DNA of 64,000 nucleotides, taken from contig CAMJYM010000009.1 in assembly GCA_946220865.1 (NCBI GenBank), positions 1 to 64,000 on the forward strand, read 5' to 3'. Both the position numbers and the translations under genes were made by a program. Under the pieces are notes generated by a model. The model was not told the DNA's origin. It searched no databases and worked only from the letters and a program-made list of their open reading frames with translations. This document shows, one piece after another, positions 29,201-36,912 of the stretch; the first letter of the stretch is position 1; each line of letters starts with the position of its first letter. Source of the DNA: an uncultured Clostridia bacterium (GTDB lineage Bacteria > Bacillota > Clostridia > Saccharofermentanales > DTU023).

Positions 29201-30319
29201 ATGGCGCAGTACCTTTTTGGCAATGAGAAAGATAAGGAAAATGGCTCGAAACGAGCCGGCGGCAAGCAGATTTATCTGAATAAGCCGGCGCGACGCCTGC
29301 CGCCTTGGCTGCTGCCTCTGGGCCTTACAGCTTTGCTTGTGCTTTTGATTTTCGTGCTTTTGCCGGCTCTCCTGCGCACGGAATCTGACAGCAGTAAGGC
29401 GAGTGAAGAGGCCGGGATGGAGGCCGATGCCCGCCTGGAGCAGCAGGCGGCCCATAAGCACATTCAAGCAGGAGAGTGGGTGATGGCTGCTGTTGGAGAA
29501 TTGCCCATTTATGACGGTGCCGACCGGAACGCGGTCCGGATCAGCGGCGCACTTTTTGGTGAAAAAATGGAGGTCCTTGGGCTTGCCGGTGACAGTCGGC
29601 TGAAAATTCGTCTGGAAGGTCTGGGGGAGGGTTATGTGTCGCGTAGCGGGGTCTCCACAGACCTGGGGACGATCCGCAAAAGCGGGCTCAAAGGGCGCGC
29701 CCTGGTGCTATCGCCGCTCAAACGCATCATGAGCCATGGCATTGCCGGGAGTATTCTTATGGAAGCGCCCATGGGTTCGCTGCTCTACGCCGATGCACAG
29801 GTCGAGAAAGTGTTGCGCCTCAGGCTACCTGATGGTAAGGAAGGGTGGATGAATACGGATGGGATCCAGCTGCTTGCGCCTGGAGAGGCCATCCCTGTGC
29901 CTGCCAAAGCAACAGAGCTTTTTGTCAGTTCGGCCATGAACTTTTACGGAAGCCGGATTATACCCGGAGGACTCAGTAAAAACGGCGCCGATATGGCCGG
30001 TGTGATCTTTATTTCGGCTCGTGTCAACGGTCTGGATCTTCCCCGCACGCTGGAAGCTCAGTCCCGGGTCGGTCAGGAGGCAGACATCATCCGCGATGTG
30101 AGCACAAATCTGGCACGCCCCTCCCTCTTTCGGGCCGGTGATGTGCTTTTTTTTCACAGTGGAGAAGAGGCGGATAAAATAACAAGCGCCGCGATGATAA
30201 TTGATAAAAGCCGTGCGTTAACAGCCCTGAACAACAGTTCCGAAATTCGTATCGTCGACCTCGACGATCAGCCGGAGCTGCTCTCGCGCCTGAGCAGCGC
30301 TCGCCGCTATTTTCCCTGA
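29201..30319 (+). CDS. Membrane-anchored SH3-like protein with a degenerate NlpC/P60 domain
   Basis: No precise function known. A basic N-terminus (residues 1-32) precedes one membrane helix (about 34-52, WLLPLGLTALLVLLIFVLLP). SH3b-like sequence follows at about 90-230. The C-terminal part reads like an NlpC/P60 fold: KNGADMAGVIF matches the usual NGxDCSG, NGLDLPRTLEAQSRVGQEAD matches the substrate helix, and RAGDVLFFHS matches the PGDLLFF strand. The catalytic Cys is Met265 and the position of the catalytic His is Ser329 (KITSAAMII), so the enzyme should be inactive. It may bind peptidoglycan without cutting. It sits last in the dnaD-dnaI-acpS operon, with GGAG before the ATG. Confidence 0.7.
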   Translation: MAQYLFGNEKDKENGSKRAGGKQIYLNKPARRLPPWLLPLGLTALLVLLIFVLLPALLRTESDSSKASEEAGMEADARLEQQAAHKHIQAGEWVMAAVGELPIYDGADRNAVRISGALFGEKMEVLGLAGDSRLKIRLEGLGEGYVSRSGVSTDLGTIRKSGLKGRALVLSPLKRIMSHGIAGSILMEAPMGSLLYADAQVEKVLRLRLPDGKEGWMNTDGIQLLAPGEAIPVPAKATELFVSSAMNFYGSRIIPGGLSKNGADMAGVIFISARVNGLDLPRTLEAQSRVGQEADIIRDVSTNLARPSLFRAGDVLFFHSGEEADKITSAAMIIDKSRALTALNNSSEIRIVDLDDQPELLSRLSSARRYFP

Positions 30320-30323
30320 AATA

Positions 30324-31112
30324 TTAGTGACGTCGACCCAGCAAGATGCGCAGGGTTATGACAATGACGATAAGAATCAGACAAATAATCACACCGATCA
30401 TGTAAAGGGTGCGGTTGGGCATGACCAGGCCCTGAGCTTCAAGCTCAGCCTGCAGCTGTCGCTCGGCAAGTTCTGAGGGGGTCAGCGATTCTCCTTCGCG
30501 GGTAGAAATGGCCGCGGCTTCAGGCGCACGTTCAGTGATGGCCACCGTTCGTGTTTCGACACCGGCATAAGTGCCGTCGTGAGGCTGCACGTTGCGTGTT
30601 GCTGTGGCAGCATTGTCCTGTGGCATCTGGCCCAGCGGAAAATACTGCAGCTTATAACCTTCCTCAACATTGCCCAGGAGACGATCTTCAAGACCGTCGA
30701 TTTTATCTTCTTTGACTTCGAGATGTTTGGTCCCCGGAAGAGCCTGAACCTGGGCTTTCCACTCATGTTCGGCATTGAAAAGCACGTTACTGGCCATAAA
30801 GGCAATACCATCCGGCACAACGGTCAGGTAGAGCGAGTCGGGAATCTGCTCGGCGGGGACATCGCCCCAATCCACACTGATATCAATGTAGAAGACATCA
30901 GCTGCTACGGGCTCAGGTGCCTGTTCTGTCGCTTCAGCTGGAGCTTCCTCCTCTGCGGCCGGAGCCTCTTCTGCGGCCGGAGCCTCTTCTGCGGCCGGAG
31001 CCTCTTCTGCGAAAATGGGCGCAAGCGGAGCCGTCGCCAGTGACAGAATAAAAACAGCTGATATCAGGAAGAAAAACGAGGGCAGGCAAGTCTTCCACGT
31101 TTTTTTGTGCAT
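30324..31112 (-). CDS. Secreted, C-terminally membrane-anchored protein of unknown function
   Basis: I do not recognise a family with certainty. The 262 residues begin with a signal peptide (hydrophobic to about residue 33, cleavage near PIFA). An EEAPAA-rich linker comes from three 18-bp DNA copies. A ~75-residue beta-rich domain starts with FYIDISVDWGDVPAEQIPDS and loosely recalls Cna-B folds. One C-terminal membrane helix (about 235-257) ends in LLGRRH. AGGAGGAATT directly before ATG 31112 fixes the start; longer in-frame readings lack support. It is transcribed towards, and ends 4 nt from, the gene at 29201. Confidence 0.65.
   Translation of the reverse strand: MHKKTWKTCLPSFFFLISAVFILSLATAPLAPIFAEEAPAAEEAPAAEEAPAAEEEAPAEATEQAPEPVAADVFYIDISVDWGDVPAEQIPDSLYLTVVPDGIAFMASNVLFNAEHEWKAQVQALPGTKHLEVKEDKIDGLEDRLLGNVEEGYKLQYFPLGQMPQDNAATATRNVQPHDGTYAGVETRTVAITERAPEAAAISTREGESLTPSELAERQLQAELEAQGLVMPNRTLYMIGVIICLILIVIVITLRILLGRRH
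30952..31005 (-). repeat. Three 18-bp tandem copies in the surface-protein gene
   Basis: Three consecutive identical 18-bp units encode AEEAPA repeats in the linker after the signal peptide. Confidence 0.9.
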
Positions 31113-31501
31113 ATAATTCCTCCTGCGGCTGTGCAGCCGCCGAACTTGTGAACGTTTGAAAATATTATAACGGGCAGAAATGGACACGTCCAGCGCTAGC
31201 CCGGAGCTTAGAAAATGAGTTGGCCAACACACAGAGCATCCGACGCCCAGGAACATCAGCCACCCAATCACGAGAATACACCGCCCAGGAGGGCAGTCAT
31301 TTTTCAAATAATAATGATTTTTCGTATCACAATGATTTTTCATACAGATAACGATTTTTAAGTGATTATGTTATATTAGTAAGGGTTTCCGCGAGGAAGA
31401 CCGTGTTATTTTGGCTGAAAAGTCAAATGACTGACAGGTCTGATGGCCAACAAGTCAAATTTAAGCGCGAAACCAAAACAGAGGAGCAAAAGGAGAACAG
31501 T
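31113..31501 (+). other. Divergent intergenic region with the rnf promoter
   Basis: This 389-base gap holds no gene. Next to the minus-strand gene is a hairpin (GCGGCT-GTGC-AGCCGC, 31125-31140) that directly abuts that gene's AGGAGG. Three spaced repeats of AATGATTTTT/AACGATTTTT occur at about 31313, 31331 and 31350, followed by the rnf promoter and a ~115-nt rnfC leader. Confidence 0.6.
31369..31377 (+). promoter_or_regulatory. Extended -10 promoter of the rnf operon
   Basis: TGTTATATT is an extended -10 with a weak or absent -35. The three A(A/C)YGATTTTT repeats lie immediately upstream and could bind a regulator (inference). Confidence 0.5.
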
Positions 31502-32932
31502 ATGCGTGATTACAAACGCCATCCTGTCGGTGTTCATCCCAATTCCCATAAGAACACCGCAGGTTTTGAGCTGAGAACACTTAACGAAATTCCTCTCGTA
31601 CGTATTCCCATGAGCATGCAAATCGGCCCGCCCTGTAAAGTCTGCGTCAGCGTCGGAGACAAGGTTCAGGTCGGTCAGATGATCGGCGAACCCATCGCTG
31701 CGATGGGGGTCCCCATTCATTCCAGCGTATCTGGCGAGGTCTCGGCCATTACAAAGGAAATGCAGAGCAATGGCCGGGAATGCGACGTTGTTGAGATTAA
31801 AAACGACAAGAAGTTTAAGCCCTGGGAGGGCCTTAGCGTTCCGGAAGTCCATTCACGTGAGGATTTTGTGGCTGCGGTGCGTGCCAGCGGCCTGGTTGGC
31901 CTTGGCGGCGCAGGCTTTCCCGTGCACTTCAAGCTGGCCCCTCCTCCGGATAAGAAGATCGACCACCTGCTTGTGAACGGCATGGAATGCGAACCCTATA
32001 TCACTTCCGATGATTGGCTTATGTGCGCCCACGCCAGCGAAATCCTCGAAGGGATTCATCATGTGATGAAATGGTGCGAAATCCCCCACTGTATCATCGG
32101 GGTTGAAGACAACAAGCCTCTCGCCATTCAGACTCTCCAGGAAGCTATTAAGGATAATCCGGCCGAAGAAGGGAAGACGATCGAGCTCGAAGCCATGAAG
32201 ACCATGTATCCCCAGGGTGCAGAGAAGGTCCTGATCCGCAGCCTCACGGGACGACAGGTCCCCTCCGGCGGCCTGCCCCACGATGTCGGCTGTCTGGTCA
32301 TGAATGTCAGCACGATCCGCACTGTGGCTACCTATCTCAAAGATGGTATGCCCCTGACTCGCCGCAATCTCACCATGACCGGGCCAGCGCTGAACCGTCA
32401 GGGCCTCTACAGTGTTCCCATCGGCGCTCTGATTTCCGATCTTATTGAGATTTCCGGCGGCTTTGATAAGGTGCCGGGCAAAATCATCATGGGCGGTCCG
32501 ATGATGGGGGTAGCGGTCAAAAATGTTGATAGCCCCATCATCAAGATGAACAATGCCATTCTGGTTTTCGACACTGAAAGCGCCGAACTTCCGGAAGAAG
32601 GGCCCTGCATCCACTGCGGACGCTGCAGCCGGGTCTGCCCCATGGAGCTGATGCCGACCAAACTCGATCGCTACTCCCGCGAAAACAATGTTGAAGCGCT
32701 GCGCAATTACGAGATCATGGACTGCATCGAATGCGGGTCCTGCACCTTTATCTGTCCCGCCAAGCGCTATCTTGTGCAAAATATTCGCATCGGTAAGAAC
32801 CTTCTCAGAGCCGATGACGCCATCAAAAAGGCTGCTGCCAAAGCAGCAGCTGAGGCCAAAGCCCAGGCGGAAGCTGCCGCCAACGCCCCGGCCGCTGCGG
32901 CTGAAAGCGCCGCAAAGGAGGCAAAAGCATGA
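31502..32932 (+). CDS. rnfC: Rnf complex subunit RnfC
   Basis: NADH-binding, iron-sulfur subunit of the ferredoxin:NAD+ oxidoreductase ion pump. The N-terminal half holds the flavin/NADH-binding fold (GLVGLGGAGFPVHFK, GLPHDVG) and SLBB region. Two 4Fe-4S motifs follow: CIHCGRCSRVCPMELMP and CIECGSCTFICPAKR. The last ~35 residues form an Ala/Lys/Glu-rich tail beyond the conserved domain. ATG 31502 follows AAAGGAGAA; an upstream GTG at 31403 in the same frame lacks a site and is rejected. The stop overlaps rnfD. Confidence 0.96.
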   Translation: MRDYKRHPVGVHPNSHKNTAGFELRTLNEIPLVRIPMSMQIGPPCKVCVSVGDKVQVGQMIGEPIAAMGVPIHSSVSGEVSAITKEMQSNGRECDVVEIKNDKKFKPWEGLSVPEVHSREDFVAAVRASGLVGLGGAGFPVHFKLAPPPDKKIDHLLVNGMECEPYITSDDWLMCAHASEILEGIHHVMKWCEIPHCIIGVEDNKPLAIQTLQEAIKDNPAEEGKTIELEAMKTMYPQGAEKVLIRSLTGRQVPSGGLPHDVGCLVMNVSTIRTVATYLKDGMPLTRRNLTMTGPALNRQGLYSVPIGALISDLIEISGGFDKVPGKIIMGGPMMGVAVKNVDSPIIKMNNAILVFDTESAELPEEGPCIHCGRCSRVCPMELMPTKLDRYSRENNVEALRNYEIMDCIECGSCTFICPAKRYLVQNIRIGKNLLRADDAIKKAAAKAAAEAKAQAEAAANAPAAAAESAAKEAKA

Positions 32933-33960
32933 TCCTACGAGTTTCCGCATCGCCTCATGTCCGGCACCAGGACAGCACCGCCTCGATCATGCGGGATGTC
33001 TGCATTGCCCTTGTGCCGGCCCTGCTCGTGGCGTGTTATTTCTTTGGCGTGCGCGTGCTTGCTCTGACCTCGGTCTGCGTTCTCTCCTCGGTCTTTTTTG
33101 AGTACCTTTCACGCCTGCTCATGAAGCGGCCACAGACCATCAGCGACTGGAGCGCCGTGGTGACCGGCATGCTGCTGGCTTTCAATCTGCCGGCCGACTT
33201 TCCCTATTGGATGGCCGTGGTCGGCTCCTTCTTCGCCATTGTTGTGGCGAAACAGGCCTTCGGCGGCATTGGTATGAATTTCGTGAACCCCGCCCTTACA
33301 GCGCGCGTGCTCATGCTTATTTCCTTCCCGGCTGAGATGACCCATTATGTGATCAAGGGTATCTTCAGCAACGGCCTGGAAAACGGTGCGGCGGCTGCGG
33401 GTTTTGCCCCGAAAAACTTTTTTTCAAGCCTGGATCTGGTTTCGCAGGCGACGCCTCTGCACAATGCCCTGATCAACATGAATCCGGCCAATGAAGCGGC
33501 GGCGATGCCCACTCTCTTCGAGTCCTTTATCGGCTGTAAGGCTGGGGTGATCGGCGAAGTTTCCATCGCGGCTTTGCTCATCGGAGCGATTTATCTGCTC
33601 GCCCGTAAGGTGATCGATTTCAGCATTCCCGTGGCTTACATTGGCACGGCCGTGGTTTTCACCTGGCTTTGCGGAGCGGACCCCCTGGTTCAGCTGCTCA
33701 ATGGCGGACTTATCCTGGGCGCTTTCTTTATGGCGACGGACTACGTCACCAGTCCTGCGAGCCGTAATGGCAAAATCATTTTCGGTATTGGCTGCGGCCT
33801 TCTTACCGGGCTCATCCGCATGTATGGGTCCTCCTCCGAAGGGGTATCCTATTCGATCCTGCTCATGAATATTCTCACGCCTCACATCGAGCGGCTGACC
33901 AGCAAGTATCCCCGCAAGGAGAGAAAAGCTGCCCTCCGCCTGCAGGAAAAGGAGGCCTGA
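32929..33960 (+). CDS. rnfD: Rnf complex subunit RnfD
   Basis: Integral membrane subunit (343 residues, about nine to ten hydrophobic segments) that carries a covalent FMN and is part of the ion path. The flavinylation site is read as Thr175 in LVSQATPLHNAL, a variant of the usual S/T-G-A-T with Gln at the second place. It overlaps the rnfC stop by 4 nt, with AAGGAGG inside the rnfC tail, and is followed 3 nt later by rnfG. Confidence 0.95.
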   Translation: MILRVSASPHVRHQDSTASIMRDVCIALVPALLVACYFFGVRVLALTSVCVLSSVFFEYLSRLLMKRPQTISDWSAVVTGMLLAFNLPADFPYWMAVVGSFFAIVVAKQAFGGIGMNFVNPALTARVLMLISFPAEMTHYVIKGIFSNGLENGAAAAGFAPKNFFSSLDLVSQATPLHNALINMNPANEAAAMPTLFESFIGCKAGVIGEVSIAALLIGAIYLLARKVIDFSIPVAYIGTAVVFTWLCGADPLVQLLNGGLILGAFFMATDYVTSPASRNGKIIFGIGCGLLTGLIRMYGSSSEGVSYSILLMNILTPHIERLTSKYPRKERKAALRLQEKEA

Positions 33961-33963
33961 GCC

Positions 33964-34572
33964 ATGAACATGAAAAAGAAACTCAACCAGGGTCTCTGGC
34001 CTATCCTCATTCTCACGGTGATCTGTATGATTTCCACGGCCCTGTTGGCGCTGACCAGCGAGGTGACCCGCGACGCCCGTGCAGCCCAGGAAGAGGCGGC
34101 CCAGATGGCATCCAAGCAGAAGCTCTTCCCCGAAGCCGAAAAATTTGAGGCCAGAGAAGATCTGCTCCGCCCAGAAGACGCAGATAAAATTCTCAGCCTC
34201 GAGAAAGTGATGAATAAAGACGGCAGTGAGAGCGGCTGGCTGCTTCTCTCTCAATCCCGCGGCTATGGCGGTCAGGTGCCGGTCTATGTTGCCCTCGATG
34301 CCGACGGAGCGGTGAGCGGACTGGATCTGCCGGCCAACGATGAGACGCCGGGTCTGGGCCAGCGCGTCCATGAAGAAGCTTTTTACAGCCAGTTTGTGAA
34401 CGACGAGCCGAACGTCCGCTTCTATGCGAAGACGGAAGGCAAGGATACAGAGGTCAAGTGGACGAAGATTGACGCGGTTTCCGCAGCGACCATCTCTTCC
34501 AACGCCGTCTGCACTGCCGTCAACCAGGCGAGAGCTTTCTACGCTGCGGTCCTGGCTCAGGCAGAGAAATAG
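33964..34572 (+). CDS. rnfG: Rnf complex subunit RnfG
   Basis: Membrane-anchored extracytoplasmic flavoprotein subunit. One membrane helix lies at residues ~10-30 (GLWPILILTVICMISTALLA). The FMN-binding domain follows, with covalent attachment expected at Thr176 in DAVSAATISSNAV (consensus S/T-x-A-T). Length (202) is normal. AAAGGAGG precedes the ATG. The gene stays in the standard order C-D-G-E-A-B. Confidence 0.95.
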   Translation: MNMKKKLNQGLWPILILTVICMISTALLALTSEVTRDARAAQEEAAQMASKQKLFPEAEKFEAREDLLRPEDADKILSLEKVMNKDGSESGWLLLSQSRGYGGQVPVYVALDADGAVSGLDLPANDETPGLGQRVHEEAFYSQFVNDEPNVRFYAKTEGKDTEVKWTKIDAVSAATISSNAVCTAVNQARAFYAAVLAQAEK

Positions 34573-34585
34573 GGAGGAGGCGCTT

Positions 34586-35407
34586 ATGTCTGAACTGAAA
34601 AAAGAAAAAACGTCCTACTTAAAAGAATTTACCAAGGGCATCCTCCAGCAGAATCCGCTGCTGGTGCTCGTTCTCGGAACCTGCCCTTCACTGGCCGTCA
34701 CGACCTCCCTGATCAACGGTCTGGGCATGGGTCTTGCTGCGACCTTTGTTCTGGCTCTTTCCAATCTGGTTATCTCGCTGATCCGCAATTTTATCCCTGA
34801 CAAGGTTCGCATTCCCTGCTACATTACGGTGATTGCGAGCTTCGTCACCATTCTGCAGTTTTTGCTCCAGGCCTATGTGCCATCCCTGAACGACGCCCTC
34901 GGCATTTTCCTGCCGCTGATCACCGTCAACTGCATTATCCTCGGACGTGCCGAAGCCTTTGCCAGCAAGCATAAGCCTCTGGTTTCCGTGCTCGACGGTA
35001 TCGGCATGGGCCTTGGCTTCACCCTCGCCCTTGTCCTCATGGGCGGCATCCGTGAACTGCTCGGAGCCGGCAGCATCGCTGGCTGGAAGCTCCCCTTTGT
35101 GGGTCCCGGCAAAGCGCTGCAGCCTATCCTGATCTTTATCATGCCTCCCGGAGGCTTTATCGTCTTCGGCCTGGTGATGGCCATCGCCCTCGCGCTTACC
35201 CGCAAGTTTTATCAGCGCCGGCCTGATGCGGCCCTGGCGGCTGCCGAAGCTGGCGGCTGTGTGGCCTGTGGCATGCAGTCGGCCTGTGCTGCCGGAAAGC
35301 TCGCTGAATCGGCCGCAGAGCCTGCCGGAAATCTGGCTGAAGCTGCTGTGACCAGGCGCGAGACGCCTCCCGCTCAGGCGGTCGCAGAGAAAGGAGCCAA
35401 AGCATGA
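34586..35407 (+). CDS. rnfE: Rnf complex subunit RnfE, with Cys-containing C-terminal tail
   Basis: Integral membrane subunit with about six helices that, with RnfA, forms the symmetrical core holding an iron-sulfur site. Core stretches are TCPSLAVTTSLINGLGMG and PLITVNCIILGRAEAFA. Homologues end near 200-230 residues; this one has 273. The extra ~55 residues are Ala/Glu-rich and include Cys225, Cys228 and Cys234 (CVACGMQSAC). I know of no function for this tail. ATG 34586 follows GGGAGGAGG; the longer upstream reading in the same frame overlaps rnfG and is rejected. Confidence 0.94.
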   Translation: MSELKKEKTSYLKEFTKGILQQNPLLVLVLGTCPSLAVTTSLINGLGMGLAATFVLALSNLVISLIRNFIPDKVRIPCYITVIASFVTILQFLLQAYVPSLNDALGIFLPLITVNCIILGRAEAFASKHKPLVSVLDGIGMGLGFTLALVLMGGIRELLGAGSIAGWKLPFVGPGKALQPILIFIMPPGGFIVFGLVMAIALALTRKFYQRRPDAALAAAEAGGCVACGMQSACAAGKLAESAAEPAGNLAEAAVTRRETPPAQAVAEKGAKA

Positions 35408-35991
35408 AAGCTTTATTCATGATTCTGTTTAGCGTGATCCTGGTCGACAACCTGGTTCTTTCCAAGTTTTTGGGCATCTGCTCCTACCTGGGTCTCAGCA
35501 AAAATCTGAAGAATGCCATGGGCATGAGCGTCGCCGTGACCTTTGTCATGCTGATTGCCACGCTCTGTACCTGGCCGATTCACTATTACCTGCTGCTGCC
35601 TCTGGGCCTCGGCTACCTGGACAACCTTGTCTTTATCCTCGTCATCGCCTCGGTAGTTCAGGTCATCGAAGCGATTATTCACAAAAGTATTCCGCCGCTC
35701 TACAGGGCCATGGGCATTTACCTCCCCCTGATTACCACGAACTGCGCTATTCTCGGCATTATGTTCGTCAACATTAATGAGAGCTACAATTTCATGACCT
35801 CCATTTTCAACAGCGTCGGCGCCGGTCTGGGTTACATGCTTGCCATGTTCCTTTTCAACGGAGTGCGCACGAAGATGGAAGAATCCAACCCGCCGAAGTT
35901 TCTGCAGGGTCTGCCCATTACGCTGATCGCTTCCGGCCTTGTCTCCGTGTCCTTCTTTGGTTTCAAGGGCATGATTCAGAATCTGTTTTAG
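35404..35991 (+). CDS. rnfA: Rnf complex subunit RnfA
   Basis: Integral membrane partner of RnfE, 195 residues with about six helices. Diagnostic stretches are SVILVDNLVLSKFLGICSYL with the membrane cysteine and GIYLPLITTNCAILGIMF. AAGGAGCC lies before the ATG, which overlaps the rnfE stop (ATGA), implying coupled translation of the pair. Confidence 0.96.
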   Translation: MKALFMILFSVILVDNLVLSKFLGICSYLGLSKNLKNAMGMSVAVTFVMLIATLCTWPIHYYLLLPLGLGYLDNLVFILVIASVVQVIEAIIHKSIPPLYRAMGIYLPLITTNCAILGIMFVNINESYNFMTSIFNSVGAGLGYMLAMFLFNGVRTKMEESNPPKFLQGLPITLIASGLVSVSFFGFKGMIQNLF

Positions 35992-36000
35992 GAGGCGTCT

Positions 36001-36846
36001 ATGTTCATCACACTGAGCCTTCTGTCTGCCAAACTCTGGCCTCTTTTTGCCGATAGCATCAGCACAGCGGTGCTGGCCATCGCCGGGCTGGCTCTTGGTC
36101 TGGCTCTTGTCATTGTTATCGTCTTTCACTTTTTTTCGGTAGAGACGGATGAGCGCGAGGAGCAGCTCCTAGAGATTCTGCCCGGCGCCAACTGCGGTGG
36201 CTGTGGCTACTCCGGCTGTCAGGGCTATGCTGCTGCGCTCGCCAGCGGAAAAGACAAGACCTTTAACCGCTGTACGGCCGGCGGAGCTGAAACTGCGGCC
36301 CAAGTGGCCACTTTCTTTGGCCAGGCGCCTGCGGCTTACGTTCCTAAAGTCGCCCTCGTTCACTGCCAGGGCAGCAACGAGCACGTCCGCGTGCTCTATC
36401 AGTATGGCGGTTCCGATAGCTGCGCGACAGCAAACGGCCTTTATGGCGGACCTTCGAGCTGCAGTCATGGTTGTCTCGGCTTTGGCGACTGTGTGCGCGC
36501 CTGCGAATATGGGGCCATTCAGGTTAATCATGGCGTTGCCAGAGTGAACCCGGAGAAGTGCATCGCCTGTGGCGCCTGCGTCCGTGCCTGCCCGCGTCAG
36601 ATCATCAAGATCGAGCCCAAATACACGGATCTTTATGTCAATCGCTGTGCCAACCCCGATCCCGGAGCTAAAGTCCGCAAGGTCTGCGACATCGGCTGCA
36701 TCGGCTGTGGACTCTGCGTCAAAAACTGCCCGGTTCAGGCGATCAGCCTGAAGGAAAAACTGGCGGTGATCGATACGGAGCTTTGCACGCACTGCGGCAA
36801 ATGCGCTTCGGTCTGCCCTGCGAAGAGCATCACTGTTGGCCTTTAA
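36001..36846 (+). CDS. rnfB: Rnf complex subunit RnfB (polyferredoxin)
   Basis: Ferredoxin-oxidising subunit at the cytoplasmic face. One N-terminal membrane helix (residues ~20-42) precedes an Fe-S domain with ANCGGCGYSGCQGYA. Ferredoxin-type clusters follow: CIACGACVRACPRQ, CIGCGLCVKNCPVQ and CTHCGKCASVCPAK, plus an additional Cys-rich stretch (GCLGFGDCVRACEYGA). Length is 281. GGAGG precedes the ATG. A bidirectional terminator ends the operon. Confidence 0.96.
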   Translation: MFITLSLLSAKLWPLFADSISTAVLAIAGLALGLALVIVIVFHFFSVETDEREEQLLEILPGANCGGCGYSGCQGYAAALASGKDKTFNRCTAGGAETAAQVATFFGQAPAAYVPKVALVHCQGSNEHVRVLYQYGGSDSCATANGLYGGPSSCSHGCLGFGDCVRACEYGAIQVNHGVARVNPEKCIACGACVRACPRQIIKIEPKYTDLYVNRCANPDPGAKVRKVCDIGCIGCGLCVKNCPVQAISLKEKLAVIDTELCTHCGKCASVCPAKSITVGL

Positions 36847-36863
36847 GCTTCTGGCAGCTTAAA

Positions 36864-36897
36864 AAAGCCCCCGGTCAGAGATCTGGCCGGGGGCTTT
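36864..36897. terminator. Bidirectional terminator between rnfB and pepD
   Basis: An 11-bp perfect stem AAAGCCCCCGG / CCGGGGGCTTT with a 12-nt loop has A-run and T-run on opposite sides, so it can serve both convergent genes. Confidence 0.93.
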
Positions 36898-36912
36898 ATT
36901 TTGCAAAAAGAT

